A stretch of DNA of 64,000 bases, taken from positions 29,038,979 through 29,102,978 of the forward strand of contig NC_088302.1 of assembly GCF_032854445.1 (NCBI RefSeq). The letters run 5' to 3'. The notes under the pieces are model-generated. The model had not been told where the DNA came from and did no database searches. It saw nothing but the letters and a program-made list of their open reading frames with translations. The stretch comes from Liolophura sinensis. Lineage: Eukaryota; Mollusca; Polyplacophora; Chitonida; Chitonidae. The position numbers and the translations under genes were made by a program. Positions 26,892-37,917 of the stretch are shown here, in pieces (the first letter of the stretch is position 1; each line of letters begins with the position of its first letter).

Positions 26892-26969
26892 CGTTTGACA
26901 GTTCCCATGGCAGGATCGAACAAGTATCTTAACCCACGAAGTCCACTGCGTGATAACTTTTGGTGCCAG
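26892..26969 (-). CDS. 78-nt symmetric exon of an unrecognised membrane-protein gene (exon 'E5')
   Basis: On the minus strand a TTATAG acceptor precedes the exon and a GTGAG donor follows it. It begins with the third base of a codon and ends after two bases, so 78 nt can be included or skipped without a frame change. Joined to the exon at 27,590, it completes a serine codon (AG+C). The peptide starts SWHQKLSRSG and contains YLFDPAMGTVK. It aligns without gaps to the last 26 residues of the preceding exon: S, W, G, L, Y, D, P and G are identical (8 of 26), with M/L, F/L, I/F, I/M, L/V and R/K pairs. That makes it an exon-level duplication and is the best argument that both exons are real. The motif belongs to no family I recognise. 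The donor implies at least one more exon at lower coordinates. Confidence 0.6.
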
Positions 26970-27589
26970 CTATAAGGATGATGAAATAAATGAATGCGTA
27001 AATAGACAAGACAGAGCACCACAAGGGATACAAGACGAAGCACATCACGGGCACATAAAACATTCCAGAAAGCCACGTTATGATATGGTGGAAAAACTAA
27101 AACAAATGATACAAGATAACAAGGAAGTTTCCAACGCAAGGCGATAAGGGAGTGATTCTGTGAATGGCTGGCTATACGAAGATTGAATAAGAATTAACTA
27201 AAGCTTTGGGAAGATTAAAGTCAAAGGCGCAATGACATAATCAGTGGGATGATGGATTGATGGCTGGGATCTTTTCAGATGTCGTCACTTTGAGGTTATT
27301 GTGAATGTGATCAGCCAAGAGATTCCTGACCCATCAGGTCACTGATCGATCTGGTACATGAGGTGAATACCTGAGCTGTAAAGGTTAATTAAGAGTAAGC
27401 ATCAGAGACTTATTCGCCCCGTCCCTATACCAGATATACTCACGCCAGAGTCATACACGCAAATTGTTGACGGCAGTTAGTATCCTAGTGTTAGGTCCCA
27501 CGTTGGAATACCACTCGTAAACCATGAAGGCGATAGTCACAAAACCTTTTTAAAAAACAAACAAAACATTCAGATCTTATGTGTCTTAC
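26970..27589 (-). other. Intron between E4 and E5
   Basis: A phase-2 intron of 620 bases bounded by GTAAG at the 27,589 end and TTATAG at the 26,970 end. I see nothing else in it. Confidence 0.5.
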
Positions 27590-28105
27590 CTTCTGAGACC
27601 TCCTATGTCCGGGTCTATAGCATACCCCAGACGGTGAAATCCTCGGTCCCTCATGTATTTTTTCCACGAGTCATTAGAACCATTGTTATTGTCCACATTA
27701 CTGGGCGGTCTTTTCCGAATGGGGTTATGGGCCTTCTTTAGGCGCCTACTGTCTATGGTTTCATATACGGCGTCCCCTTCCGTTTTCTTACACAGGTCCA
27801 CACGTTCGCGAAGGGATTCCACCTGCATCTGCAGGGTGCGGATCATATCTGCTACCTCATTGTTGAAGTATATAGTATCCTTTTCTGACGATCCCTCAAA
27901 AGTTCGTGTTTTGTAATCGTCAGTGTTGTAGGCTGAATCCTTGGCACTGGGCACATGTCGGGCATAGGGCAACTTAACCCCCGTGGGCAGGAGAATTTCC
28001 AACTCTGGGGCATCTTGCAGGTTTGCATTTACTGGCCTTTTGATGAACGTTTGTTCTGTGGTGGCATAGGCCATGATTGGAGCGTATGTGTAGTTAGTTA
28101 CTCCC
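27590..28105 (-). CDS. 516-nt exon of an unrecognised membrane-protein gene (exon 'E4')
   Basis: A pyrimidine-rich acceptor (TTCGTTTCCTCTCAG) precedes the exon and a GTAAG donor follows. It starts with one base that completes a codon and ends after two, so it is symmetric, phase 2, and adds 172 codons. Visible parts: an NYT sequon near the start (VTNYTYAPIM); an acidic, proline-containing stretch; a short coiled coil (NNEVADMIRTLQMQVESLRE) with hydrophobic residues at heptad spacing; a basic segment (RRLKKAHNPIRKRPP); an NGS sequon; and a terminal 26-residue motif with SWKKYM and YAIDPDIGG, repeated in the next exon. The sequons and coiled coil suggest an extracellular stalk that oligomerises. 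The ATG at 28,074 lies inside the exon and could be an alternative start, but the upstream exons match its phase. The family is unknown to me. Confidence 0.72.
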
Positions 28106-31100
28106 CTGAGAGGAAACGAATCGGCTGGTGAGTTAATTTTTAAGTTTTAGCGGCAAAAACAGTAAATAAAAAAATAACTACGAGGCATTGCAAAACTACG
28201 GAGATGAAGCAGAGCTCTACAACCTATTGTGGGTGCATCAAGCCATGTTTGAAACAGTCATGAGCACTTGCTGGTTAAATATGTACACAGCGCTGTTCGA
28301 AGAACGTATATAGGCTCCGTTTCGTTACATCAATTTCACTGTGATCGTCAGCCGATCATAACTTCCGGTATCACACAATATCCTCAGCTTAAAACAAAAG
28401 ACGACGAAAATGAAATGAAATCCAGGTGGTTTCGAAACTTTCCAAGTAACGTCACAAAAAAGTTCCCGGATTTGTTACACAGGCCTGCTGGAAAAGCGTA
28501 ATCCTAGAAACAGCGGAGTAAAAATCCTTGCGCTATAGAAGAACACGGTTATGAGGACCGGTATTGACTTGTCCAAGTCCAAACCTCCTACTGCCAAGAT
28601 GACAGCATGAAAAGGGGAGGAGATTTCGAATAGATCAGTCGCTGGATGCAATATTTATCATACGCACGCTGTAAAATCAATTCCAGCGATTCGACGTCTC
28701 CTGTAGCTATCGCATTGTTGCTCTGGCCGAACGCTGTTTCATTATTCAGTGTCTATCTGTCACTGCCTCTTTCTGTACTGCAGGCTCACTGCTCGCTCTG
28801 ATCGTCCTCCCTAGACCCTGCCCATTGAACGTTCGATCCGCCCTTGAATGCAGCTCTCGCTCTCTCCGCATGCCGGCTGAGCACAGATTGTCCCGTCAAC
28901 ACGAGGGCCAGCAGAGCTGTTCTGACATCGCGCCCTTTTCCTCCAGCACTCCGTCAGCTGTTCACGACGCTGACTGGCCGTAACCAAGGTACCGCGTTCT
29001 TAATTGATGAAGAACCAAAATTGAAATCGGGAGAGGCTTGTTTGTAGAAGGCTGTTGTCTGTTTCCCGGCTACTTTTTGTCTCTCTCGGTATCGACACCG
29101 CTCTCTACGTGACCAAACTATTTACTAGGGCTAATATCGCATACGTTGCTTTTATTTCATTTCCGTTTCTGATGAACAGAAAGGAAATTTTATTTGGCCA
29201 CTTCACTGCCGACGTAACCCGGTGGATAAGGCGAGAGCTGCTTAGAGAAATTCTCTATAGGCAGAGCTCCTCGCGAGAACAAGATCGTCATGGCGTCTTT
29301 ATACCGTGGAGACTAAGAGAGTCGCCTTTGATCGGCAGTCCTCTTGATTATGGTAGCCAACTTCATGGAAGAACTCCTTTGTGAAAAGAAAGAAAAGATA
29401 GCAGATAATTATGGCGAACAGGGAATTGCACTGAATACAGCCGGGGCTTTTCTCCTGTCAAGATTTCCCTAGTGTAAGGAAAATGGCGCCCACCTAAGTT
29501 CTGTCAATTACATTCAATTAAGGGGACGTGATTTGGCCGCGGTTTATATCTTACGCAGAAGCTGTGATCGATCAGTCTCGCGAGAGAACAGCGAACAAAC
29601 GAGCGAGGACATAATCCACAACATCTCTTCCGATCACTGCCGGGTAGTCTTCCAACAACACGTGAAGCTGTAACCTTTTCCTTTACAACAGCCCCAGTTG
29701 TCTTTAGTTTATTGACGGCTGGTTGCGGACGCGCATCGCAGGAAGGTGGTCATTAGAATTTGTAATCGCCTGCCATTGACTTTTGCAAGCTGTGCCGAAA
29801 GTTCTAACGGGCTCCTGTTTTTACCACCCGCAATGCTCCTCCCCTTTAAAATGTCCAGGGTACATTTTCGGAGCATCTAAACCGGATTTCGGATGTAGTT
29901 CAACAACAACAGCGAAGGCTGTCATTATTTTCCCACGCAGCAGAATCCTTTTCGCCCATTTTTCATTTTTCACGAGCGCAAGTTCGAAGCAAATTGCCGC
30001 TGCTACGACTCTCAGCCTTCATTGGCCCTCCACAATTACACAGCACGGAGACTAAATTGTTACAAATTGATACATATTAGGCATATTGATCAGAGGGCTG
30101 CCTGCAAGCTCAACATTTCGCACGGACATTTTCAATCTTCTCTCACAAATCATATTTTTAGATCACGACCTGTGTGGGCAATTTGATTTAGCCTTCATTC
30201 TTTAGGTTCGCGTGGTGTTACTCACCCTCTGCCGGCTGGGTGGGGAGCACGACCCTTGGGGATAGTGTCTTTACTGCAACACCGCCACAAGCTCAAAGAT
30301 GCAATTGTCTGTGCAGAATTCGTTCTCGTCCCTGTAACATAATGGCTGACGGTTGCCTGTGTACCAATTGTCTGATAAATAAACCAATGAAACATGAGGT
30401 GACCCGACCATTTACACGTGTTTGCTCCGATATTATTGGGGGATTTAGCTTATTTTTGCATAATTCGTGAAAAAGTGAGAATTCCTTAAAGACATTGCAG
30501 TTTTCATGCAACTCTGATTGACTGATTGATTGACTGGCTGGTCGATTGAATTATTGATCAATTTACTGATTGATTCATTGATTGACTGATCAACGTATTT
30601 TTTCACTGACTGATCAGTTTATTCATCGATTGATCAGTTTATTCATTGATTGAATTGTATCCCCTTTTTTCACTTTAACTTCTCCTCACCATCCGAAGAT
30701 GTTCAGGCCTTAAACCGGATAATGAAAGGTCCTTAACATAAGTGTGCGTGCTTCCACAATGCAGATGTGATTACGGTTTGCATCTGTGATCTCAAATCCA
30801 TCTTATCGTTCTTACCTTAACATTAATCCTATGTTGTTTCGAAGTGTATTCCTATCTTCGAATGATTTTGAGATGCCTCCCTAAGACGTGTCCCCCGCCT
30901 TAATTATACCTCGATTAAAGTGGTCTCCGAATTATCAAGTACCAATTTTGTAATTGGTAATGCACGGCCACATACTTCAGTATCAACCGTCAAACGAGGA
31001 ACTCCAGCTACTAAGAACAGAACTCCTGACATCTTGTACAAGAGTAGTTGATAATTTAAATATGACAAAGTAAACAAACTCTCCTTGAGCTCATCCGATG

Positions 31101-31872
31101 TGCATTTACATGAATGAATGAAGCATTATGGATTAACACCACTTCGACAATATTTGCAGCCATATTTTTGGGAACGTGCGTCTAAAGTGTTGTTTGGAAT
31201 ATCCAATTCAGGTTATTTAAGACAAGCGGGCAAGTGGTTCATTATCAGCCCAAAACAGGCCTGGAAAGGCGGCGAAGCGACACCTTTCCCATATACACGC
31301 TTCGCTAACTCGGTAAATTCCTCAAAACACGGTAATTCATCTCCGGAGGTCACGGGGGCGGGGAAGCGGTCCGCGTTGGGCGAACGTGCGTAACTGACGG
31401 AGCAGTAGATCTGTACATGCGACGAGCGATGCAAAGTGTGAGTGAGAGCGGTATATGATAGGAAAGGGTGCACAGCACTGTGGATTATCACACGAATTAA
31501 GCCGATAGATACAAGTTCATTTACTTTCCATTTCATTTATGGAATTTCGCAAAATATAATAATAATCCTCACATTATTAGCATATTCATGCGATTTGCTT
31601 CCATTTTCGCCTGCTCCTTGTAGGCGAATGTGACATAGCCAATAAACCCATATTTTATCATTTCTACGTCATTTCTAAGTGTCAATACAAGTACCAAATA
31701 TATTCCAAGATGTTGGAACTCTTTACCAACTCACATTCAGCGTCGTATCAGGGCGACGTTTGCCTGTCAGCAAACATGATCGCGGCAATCTCAATATCTG
31801 CATGCGAGTGTATAGTGCTGTCTGTTTGAAACATTATATACCGAATCACCGTATACATGTATAACAACTTAC
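28106..31872 (-). other. Intron between E3 and E4, with a GC-balanced island
   Basis: A phase-2 intron of about 3.8 kb. Bases 28,500-30,100 are GC-balanced and repeat-free, with many CpG-containing words; this could be a regulatory element or an internal promoter. Open frames of 67-109 codons on the plus strand (28,844-29,384) have no recognisable motif. A degenerate TGAT array occupies 30,513-30,650. Confidence 0.45.
30513..30650. repeat. Degenerate TGAT/TTGA microsatellite
   Basis: Many GATTGACTGATTGATT-type words run through about 140 bases with frequent substitutions. Confidence 0.85.
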
Positions 31873-32234
31873 CCAGTTACCCATACACCAAACTCTGTCA
31901 CTGTGTAACCGACATCAGATAAGGCACCTACCTCTGTCATTGTGTAACCGACATCAGATAAGACACTTAGCTCTGTCACTGTGTAACCGACATCAGATAA
32001 GACACTTAGCTCTGTCACTGTGTAACCGACATCAGATAAGACACTTAGCTCTGTCACTGTGTAACCGACATCAGATAAGACACTTAGCTCTGTCACTGTG
32101 TAATCGACAGCATACATGATACCTAACTCTGTTACTGTGTAACCGACATCCGACATGACGCTTAAATCTGTCACTGTGTAACCGATATCAGACATGACAC
32201 CCCAACTACTAGTTATCGTGTTCATAGGCACATT
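31873..32234 (-). CDS. Repeat-coding exon of an unrecognised membrane-protein gene (exon 'E3')
   Basis: The minus-strand frame encodes eight 13-residue repeats with consensus SVLSDVGYTVTEL, produced by a 39-bp tandem repeat. Four units are nearly identical and the outer ones diverge, with mostly mild changes (V/I, E/D, L/M). The exon ends ACT GG before a consensus GTAAGT donor; those two bases plus the first base of E4 make a glycine codon. The start is less sure. With an acceptor ending AAGAAG the exon opens in phase 0 as NVPMNTITSSWGVM, which fits the phase-0 end of E2. A later TAGTAG acceptor near 32,209 would give a phase-2 start instead. If the protein is type II, as the positive charges before its membrane helix suggest, these repeats are extracellular. 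Repeat number may vary between individuals. Confidence 0.55.
31891..32204 (-). repeat. 39-bp coding minisatellite, eight units
   Basis: Units contain CTCTGTCACTGTGTAACC then GACATCAGATAAGACACTTAG on the plus strand. The middle units are almost perfect and the flanking units diverged. The period is a multiple of three, so the minus-strand frame stays open through the whole array, while the plus strand has a TAA in each unit. Confidence 0.97.
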
Positions 32235-32414
32235 CTTCTTAAAACTTTAAGTAAAATGAAAAGTTTTTGTAAACTTCTATTTCGTTCATCAAGGAAAAGC
32301 AAAGGCAGAAGGATGTAGGACGCTGTTATTCGTCATTTAGAAAGCTTGCATGGAAAGTTTCTACCCTGTTCACAATGGTATTTAAAAGAAAAGCCATTAA
32401 ATAATATAAGTTAC

Positions 32415-32477
32415 CTTAGCTCGTTCCGCAGGTCGAGCGTTGTAAGCAGGTCTATACGGCCACACTATATTTTCTCC
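32415..32477 (-). CDS. Short linker exon of the same minus-strand gene (exon 'E2'), tentative
   Basis: On the minus strand the frame GENIVWPYRPAYNARPAERAK minus one residue at either end (21 codons in all) reads like protein and ends in a good donor, AAG followed by GTAACT. It would join the phase-0 end of the membrane-helix exon to a phase-0 start of the repeat exon. The acceptor is uncertain: CCAAGCAAG offers two sites, with only a modest pyrimidine tract. A competing reading starts at a TATAG acceptor at 32,465 and gives 50 nt with a phase-2 end; it would pair with the later acceptor of E3. The donor is the firm part of the call. Confidence 0.4.
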
Positions 32478-33528
32478 CTTGCTTGGTAACAATATAAATC
32501 AAAGTTTAATCTGAAATGTTTACAAGGCCATGGGTTACGCCATGTAACAGAAACCGGAAACACGACATCGCGTCACTCGTACTCCACATACATATGACCA
32601 AAAGGCAAAACATGATTCGCGTGACATAGGCGGAAACAGCTACGTTCCCGGGTTATAGAAATAACTCGCGTCTAATTAGTTAAAATTGATATTATGGCGC
32701 TTCCGAGTTTCTTAATAAGCACGAATTTGCTTATTATGAACAGCCATTTTCTCAGTTCTGTGGTTGCACATTTATACATTTGGTCTAGTGTAATCTTCTC
32801 TCTTAATTCTGAAAAAAATTCTTGTCAATAGTATGCTTATGAATATGCTGACATGTATAAATATTCATGCATGCCGGTAAATTCATGAAAATATTCATGC
32901 ATGCCGGTAAATTCATGAAAATATTCATGCATGCCGGTAAATTCATGAAAGGAGGAAAGTGGACACAGCCTGTGTATACTGTGTATGAATATGTTTAATC
33001 GAAAACTATTGTGATAAAAAAAAAATTACATGGAACTTATTGCAAGGTTACAGTTAACCTTACTGTGTTTTCCAGAAGGTTCGTGCTTGTCTCCTGAGCA
33101 TGCACCTGGATAACGGTAAAGTTGTGTAGACGTCTTACCCGTAATTACTTCCAGCAAAATTACCGTAAATACACCTCTTTGATGTCTCCATGTATACCGC
33201 TGTGATTGAGCTAGTGTAAGGTCATTAAGTTGGTCAGTTCTGAAAGAGCATACATCACTGTGCATCATTTCTCCTCCATTATTTGTACAATCGATCGGCC
33301 CACCATGGCTGCCCACACAGCGAACACCGGACCAGTGTCAGCAGATGCTCAGTAATACCTTGTAAAATGGATAATTCCTCCCAAAATTAAAAGTGCTCCA
33401 GGAATGATAATCTGACTGAAAATTCGAGCCGCAGACACATCAAAGATAAATTTCTCACGAGCTACAAGAGGAATTCACTTCGACCAATTTATCGCTGGTC
33501 TTTTTGAGCTCCTCCCCCCCCCCCCCAC
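32478..33528 (-). other. Putative intron between E1 and E2
   Basis: Contains a 30-bp triple repeat (32,861-32,950). A minus-strand open frame at 33,026-33,316 contains cysteines and a possible acceptor near 33,307, but it does not fit the phases of the neighbouring exons, so I left it out. Confidence 0.35.
32861..32950. repeat. 30-bp tandem repeat, three identical copies
   Basis: Three units with no mismatch, each with ATATTCATGCATGCCGG followed by TAAATTCATGAAA. The identity suggests recent expansion. The unit holds the nested palindromes ATGCAT and GCATGC. Confidence 0.97.
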
Positions 33529-33708
33529 CCTCAGAAACATGCCATGTAAAATGATTATGCCCCCAAGGACGAGCACCATGGATTTCAGGATGCTCTTCCA
33601 GCAGTTCTTTGAGCGGAAATCTTTCCCCACGTCTTTTGCCGGTCCTGTTTTTTCATCAACCGCGTTTACAACATTCGGGCGTCCGGGGATACCAGTTAGG
33701 ATTGATCC
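33529..33708 (-). CDS. Membrane-helix exon of the same minus-strand gene (exon 'E1'), tentative
   Basis: After a TTGTCCCAG acceptor the minus strand opens for 60 codons in phase 0; an in-frame TAA just upstream shows that coding must begin at the acceptor. The peptide begins GSILTGIPGRPNVVNAVDEK, is rich in K, D and G, then has a basic patch (FRSKNCWKSILKS) followed by a hydrophobic helix, MVLVLGGIIILHGMFL. Positive charges before the helix predict that the N-terminus is cytoplasmic (type II topology). The donor AGG|GTGGGG at the poly(C) tract is weak but keeps phase 0 with E2. No methionine precedes the helix, so a start exon should lie at higher coordinates. Composition, not homology, supports this call. 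Confidence 0.45.
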
Positions 33709-33720
33709 CTGGGACAATTA

Positions 33721-34060
33721 CATTACCAGAGTGACATCATCACAGCTATACATAATCACAGTTACATAGCCACAGTATAAACATCAATAAGCCATTCTAT
33801 ATCCGAGTTAAACAATTGCAGTCACATTACCCGAGTCAAACAACAGTCACATTACGCGAATTAAGCAATCACAGTCACATTTCTCGAATTAAACAATCAC
33901 AGTCACATAACCCGAATTAAACAATCACAGTCACATTATCACACATATATGATTACAGTTGCATTATCACAGTTACATTATTGCGAATACATCATCGCGG
34001 GCTACAATTATATATAATATCATCACAGTAACATTATCACAGTGGCACCATAGCAGTTAA
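33721..34060. repeat. Degenerate 28-bp and shorter repeats (CAATCACAGTCACAT type)
   Basis: About five units with CAATCACAGTCACATTACCC then GAATTAAA occupy roughly 33,810-33,945. Related CACAGTTACATTA words extend on both sides. The array starts right beside the putative membrane-helix exon. Confidence 0.85.
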
Positions 34061-37000
34061 ATTACCCCTCTCAACAAGTATCAGTTTTCTACATCTATTG
34101 CTTAGTCACCGTTTGGGTTTTTATTAATATATGTGGCGCCATATGTTAAAACTGACTGCGCAATGCGAAAAACATTCTTCTTATCGGTGACTGAATTATC
34201 GCTTGTTCTGACAGATACTGGGAAAGTGCAATGTGATTTATGAGTAAATAAATGGAATTCGAAAACTGATCACTATGGTTAAAATATGAAAACAAGAAAC
34301 TTGAAATTGATATGAGGAGTTTAGAAATCTTACAGTCTAGATATTTATTGGCTACTGAACAACTAAAAAACTCAGAAATTAAAAGTTAAAGTTATCTAGT
34401 GATCGACCATGACTCTATAGTATACATATTGCAAGTCTGTGCTAGAGAACAAAATCTAAAGGTGTATTCTAGTGAGGAAAGAGCTGATACTATTTACTTG
34501 AATACTCCGTGTTCCAAACCAACTGCACATGTAGAACATGAACTGTGGCTGAATTGAATACAGACAAAACAAGGGTAAACGGATCGTTCCGTGTCGTGTC
34601 TGCATACAGTTTCTCCAAACACGTAGGTATGTACATGCAAGGTTTATTGACCATGTGTAGTCTTGTATTCAGCAGTCGGCCTTTCAGTCTGTGTCCGTCC
34701 ATGCACTTCACCCTGAGGCGTCAGTGCACCGCAGGGCGCGCACTAGCTGATTCACGCGACGAAGGCGTTGCTGGGAGGTCTCAAGTTCGACTCCAGTTCT
34801 CGCTGTCAAGAGGTTTACCAGCTACCTGGTATTCTCCAGTTCAGGCCATTCGATTCTATGGATTCTATGCTCTGTCGAAAGACGCCTTGTTTACTTATAT
34901 GAGTGAAACTGGGTAGTCAATGAAAGAGCAAAAACCTTGGCGAAAGATTAGAAATTTTGACTGGTCGAAACGGAGCCTAATATTCATAGCTTACAGAGAG
35001 GCAGGGTGTCAACCAGCAAGTCTCGCATTTTCAAAGGGGGAAAACATACTTCAGCAATAAATGACGTCACCAATCACTCACAGGTGAAGCCAAAATAGTG
35101 ACTAAAAATAATCTTCACCAATGAATTTGGTAAAATATTGTCTGTCTTCACCTTCCTGCTCTGTAGCGAACTGCGGCCGTTCCCTCCTGTCACCGCAACT
35201 TCGAAACAACAACAACATGTAGTAGCGATCCTTTCCATCCTCTTATGTACGTTTTTCTATATTAACCGCACCGCTTACTTGCAGTTACTGATTTGTTAGC
35301 CGTACATTGTTATTGCAAAGGATTCTGGAGTTTTCTTTGTGAACATAATTCATTACAGTGTCATGATATAGAAATCTTCATAATTGCCTAATGTGAAGTT
35401 GTACGGAAACTGTCCATCGCCTATACCTCTTTTAGAAGGTCGTTTTATGACACTTAATTATAACCGTTTTGCCTTGATTTGAGAAAACTGCGGGCAGTGT
35501 TTAGTAGAAAACGCGGGTCCTTCGCCAGGTATAGCCTGCCTGACAACATCTGTGACGAATAGTCGTAACCAAATTCCGCCAGAGCCGCAATCGAACACTC
35601 ACTGGCGTATATTTGAAATAGTTGACAAATGCAGTACAAAATGAAAAACAGGCAAATAAATAAAATATATCGTATTGATCTAAAGAGCGTACACTCACTA
35701 ATCTTTATCTTAAGGACAGATGGACCTTATGCCAAGATTTCTTCACGGGTTCATTTCATGCTAGAACATTGACCATGAATGCATATTTCCGCCTGTTGGT
35801 TTTGTCCGGGTAAAGACTCGCACTGATATCACCCTTCACTGATGATCGATAAAAATGGATATACACTCGAAGGCTGATTCAACACAATTTCAATATTCCT
35901 TGTCATACTTCAGCCAATGTGGCATGCCGAAAACAATGCGTAGTTCGCTTCTAAACCATTCTGCATAACTCCATCAATAGTCCCTTCACATCATCTACTA
36001 CACACACAGCTGCTCATAACGGATAAATAACTCGTCTCCATGGCAACGCATTATTTTAAATGCATAATAAGTTTATTCAGGCATCTGACACTATTCAATA
36101 AATTCATAACCGGACCCGTTCCTCTTGTGCAGCACCCTAGAACTGTCAGAGAAAAATAATGTAATCTCCTACAGGGGCCTAACAATTAAATTACGCCATT
36201 TGGCAACGCGGACTTCACAGAAAGCTGGCTTCTCTCTCTACCGTTTAATAATAATTGAGAATGACAAGCCGTTCCCGAAGCATTGCCTTTTCTGACTAAT
36301 CATGTATGACCTTTGTTTTTGGCAAATTTCGGAGCGTATTTTCTACAAATTTCAGTTTTTTATCTTTCATGGTGGTGGCACCGCGAACATGCAGATCATC
36401 AGATAAAGCTAGTTGTCCCCTTTGAAAGCCGTTTGTCACTGTCTACACAGCACAACATTTCTCAAGATTTGATTTTCTGCCCTCTCGCACAATTCAGTAT
36501 GTTTGTCATGTCTCCAGCTCAGATAATAACACAGCTGTTTTTAAACGCGAGTATTCAACGAGTTCAGAGATATGCTGCACATCGTAATGAACGCTGCATG
36601 TCATATTTTATTTCTGCTTTATACTCACTGATACCACAAAGTTTAGAAGTTAAACAAGGTCAAGCAAGGTTACTGCAACAACACGAGGACATTTGCGCGC
36701 ACCATGCGTATTTTATTAACTTCCAAAAAAAAAAGCATATAGAGCAACAAAAAACACAAATAAATTGATCAAATTCTTTTTTTTCTAATATGTAATTCCC
36801 ATGTTCTGTAAAATTTATTTAATAAGTACTGAATTGGAGATAAATGATTCCGATTAAACATTTTTTTGGGGCTTCATAAATGATCTACTGAAGATTCGAT
36901 TGTCTATTTATTGTTTGTGCTATATATCTTAGATATGGGTGCATTATATATCATAGGCAGATACAGTTATCGTCCAACATGAAAACAGTGGAACAGAAAC

Positions 37001-37917
37001 AGGAGCGGATGCTGGCCACCGGACGGAGTTTTACTTGAAGAAATAATGTCCGGCATGACACTTATGAGTTATAGATTAACAGTTCTTGATGGATTATTTT
37101 TTTTGTCAGACAAATCGACAAATTTTCTTTCACAGATGTGTAATCAATTGAAACCTCATGTGCAAACTGCTTGATAATGTTTCAAATTGTATGGGCATTT
37201 GTTTCTGTATTGGAGTAACATCTGTTTCAAGTGCAGGTTACTTTTCTATGTGACACAAAGCTCCCTAACAATCCAATATCAAAAAAACTGTTGCAAAAGT
37301 AGTCCATTTTTTCGTTTAAAAAGATCTGTTAGTTTCAACATTTTTATGACTACATATGACAAATCCATTCTAAATCAAGTACGCTGTACATAATTGTTCT
37401 GAAAATTGCAAGGAACTTAATTAATTTTTATGTTCTAAAATATAATAATAATTATAATTTGTGACGAAGGTGTTAAGATAGGAGCGTAGTCTTGAAGATA
37501 TTCTTCATTTATCCAACATTAATACCGTACCTGGAGAAGTGATATATAATTTAAGTTGCGCAATATCCTCAACGCCATTATAGTAGTAAAATATTGGACA
37601 AGAGGAAAGTCCGAATTTAAGAAAATAACTGGTTTCTTTAGAGTTTATATTTATACCACCGGCCCCAAGTACAGCAACAGGACAAAATATCTAATACACT
37701 ACGCTATAAATATATGCATTAATAATTCCTTTGCATTGTTGTGGAAACAGATGCGAAGGTATATAAGTATAGAATGAAAGTTTAAAAGAAGCCTAAGAGA
37801 ACTAAATAGAATGTGTCGCTGATCTAGAGCAAATTTTAGCAGATTGCAACCTTACGTCTTTCATTGTTTCAGTCGTATAAAAGACCAAGCCGACGAATGT
37901 CAATTTACCCAGCTGTG
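34061..37917. other. No recognisable gene
   Basis: AT-rich unique DNA. A plus-strand open frame of 151 codons (36,313-36,768) is hydrophobic and histidine-rich without motifs, and I treat it as chance. The upstream start exon of the minus-strand membrane-protein gene is expected somewhere here, but I cannot place it. Confidence 0.4.

Noticed and set aside
28844-29384. Two plus-strand frames of 67 and 109 codons
   Set aside because: They lie in the E3-E4 intron of the minus-strand gene and show no motif or splice support.
32415-32464. Alternative 50-nt reading of exon E2 ending in phase 2
   Set aside because: It needs a purine-rich TATAG acceptor with no pyrimidine tract. The 63-nt phase-0 reading is better, although not proven.
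33026-33316. 96-codon minus-strand frame with several cysteines beside the membrane-helix exon
   Set aside because: Its best acceptor and donors give phases that do not fit the neighbouring exons, and part of it lacks coding character.
34735-34800. tRNA B-box-like AAGTTCGACTCCAG with a weak A box upstream
   Set aside because: The sequence does not fold into a tRNA, and no SINE 3' segment, tail or target-site duplication follows.
36313-36768. 151-codon plus-strand open frame
   Set aside because: Hydrophobic and low in coding-like periodicity, ending in a poly(A)-rich tract. It has no relation to a known family.
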